NCBI GenBank assembly: GCA_945862035.1
Contig: CAMAXB010000133.1
Span: 1-8,152 of the forward strand
DNA from: Opitutus sp. GAS368
GTDB lineage: Bacteria; Verrucomicrobiota; Verrucomicrobiia; Opitutales; Opitutaceae
Reading direction: 5' to 3'
DNA: 8,152 nt
The notes beneath the pieces are model-generated. The model had not been told where the DNA came from and ran no database searches. It saw only the letters and a program-made list of their open reading frames with translations. Of the stretch, positions 7,349 through 8,152 are shown in pieces; positions within the stretch are counted from its first letter, which is position 1; every line of letters begins with the position of its first letter. Position numbers and translations under genes: made by a program.

Positions 7349-8101
7349 ATGAAGTCCCCCCGTCACCTGTCGCGCCTCGCACCCCTCCTGGCCGCCGCCG
7401 GCCTCTTTGTTTCTTCGCTGACCCTGCCGGCCCAGCAGCCACCGGCTCCGGACGATCTGGTGGGCTTTACCTCGATTTTCGATGGCAAGACCTTGACCAA
7501 CTGGGACGGGGATCCGCGCCTGTGGCGGGTTGAAAACGGCACAATCGTCGGCCAAAGCACGCCGGAAAACGTCGTCAAGCCGAACAGCTTCCTCATCTGG
7601 CGCGCCGGCATCCTCAAAAACTTTGAGCTCAAGATCGACTACCGCTTCACCAGCGGCGAAGCAGGCAACAGCGGCGTACAGTACCGCAGCAAGGAGATGC
7701 CCGAAGTTGGGAAATGGGTTCTCGCCGGCTACCAGGCCGACATGGACCCGACCCATCAAAACACCGGCCTGCTCTACGAGGAGCGGGGTCGCGGCTTTGC
7801 GTCCCGCCCGGGCACCATTACCCGTCGCATCGAGGGCGGCGCAGCCAAGCTGATCGGCAGCACCGGGGAACTCGACGCGATCAAGGCCGCGGCCATGAAG
7901 CCGTCCGGCGAGTGGCACACCTACCACATCATCGCCAAGGAGAACGTGATCATGCAGGTCCTCAACGGCCGCGTCATCAACCTGCTGATCGATGACGAGC
8001 CCGAAAAGCGCGCGCTGGAGGGCCTCCTCGGCCTCCAGATCCACCAGGGTCCGCCCATGCGGATCGAGTTCCGCAACGTCTACCTGAAGACGCTCCCGTA
8101 A
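7349..8101 (+). CDS. Secreted DUF1080 / 3-keto-disaccharide hydrolase-family protein
   Basis: A 250-residue exported protein with one DUF1080 domain (LamG-like beta-sandwich fold). Members of this family have been named 3-keto-disaccharide hydrolases because some cleave 3-keto-glycosides, but many are untested; the substrate here is unknown. The N-terminus is a signal peptide: basic residues at 2-9, a hydrophobic core at about 10-24, and a likely signal peptidase I site after Ala28 (LPA then QQ). After a Pro-rich linker the domain begins with FTSIFDGKTLTNW (40-52) and LWRVENGTIVGQ (58-69). It continues with FELKIDYRF (92-100), GNSGVQYR (106-113), GYQADMD (127-133), EWHTYHIIA (188-196), and ends with LGLQIHQGPPMRIEFRNVYL (227-246). 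No lipobox cysteine is seen, so it is probably periplasmic or secreted rather than a lipoprotein. The ATG at 7349 gives the signal peptide directly; no Shine-Dalgarno sequence precedes it. It stands alone after a 324-base gap and shows no link to speA. Confidence 0.92.
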   Translation: MKSPRHLSRLAPLLAAAGLFVSSLTLPAQQPPAPDDLVGFTSIFDGKTLTNWDGDPRLWRVENGTIVGQSTPENVVKPNSFLIWRAGILKNFELKIDYRFTSGEAGNSGVQYRSKEMPEVGKWVLAGYQADMDPTHQNTGLLYEERGRGFASRPGTITRRIEGGAAKLIGSTGELDAIKAAAMKPSGEWHTYHIIAKENVIMQVLNGRVINLLIDDEPEKRALEGLLGLQIHQGPPMRIEFRNVYLKTLP

Positions 8102-8152
8102 GCGCCCCACCCGACTCACGTTCACCGGACCCATCGAACCCAGCAGTCCGAT

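Noticed and set aside
7319..8134. A 271-codon minus-strand open frame over the DUF1080 gene.
   Set aside because: In register with the DUF1080 gene; same explanation, and the plus-strand product has a signal peptide and domain motifs.

Overview
This window looks like an ordinary housekeeping stretch of a GC-rich Gram-negative chromosome. The fused SecD-SecF protein, the yajC-secDF-recJ order, a secreted DUF1080 protein and the near absence of Shine-Dalgarno sequences together suggest a member of the Verrucomicrobiota, possibly Opitutaceae-like. That placement is an inference from gene content and was not tested by any search.

Layout. Positions 1-244 hold no supportable gene. A minus-strand cluster runs from right to left: yajC (4646-4981), a fused secDF (1988-4543) and recJ (245-1966). 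The yajC-secDF gap is 102 bases and the secDF-recJ gap is 21 bases, so this is a likely operon. A 99-base A/T-richer stretch (4982-5080) separates yajC from the divergently transcribed, plus-strand arginine decarboxylase gene speA (about 5081-7024). A 324-base spacer without a gene (7025-7348) follows. Then comes a plus-strand gene for a secreted DUF1080 / 3-keto-disaccharide hydrolase-family protein (7349-8101), and 51 bases without a feature.

How they work together. YajC and SecDF are accessory parts of the Sec translocon: SecDF uses the proton gradient to pull exported proteins out on the far side of the inner membrane, and YajC associates with it. RecJ, a 5'-to-3' single-strand DNA exonuclease, has no mechanistic link to secretion, but recJ is found beside secDF in several bacterial groups. 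SpeA converts arginine to agmatine, the first step of one polyamine route; no agmatine-processing gene is in view. The DUF1080 protein has a signal peptide and so is probably a client of the Sec system. It looks unrelated to speA.

I looked for an undescribed system and did not find one. The most striking oddity, antisense open frames up to 1080 codons long, is explained by codon usage: they lie exactly in register with the real genes. What deserves a second look is modest: no usable Shine-Dalgarno sequence at any of the five genes, the non-ATG start of speA, and the poorly characterised DUF1080 protein with its long leader.
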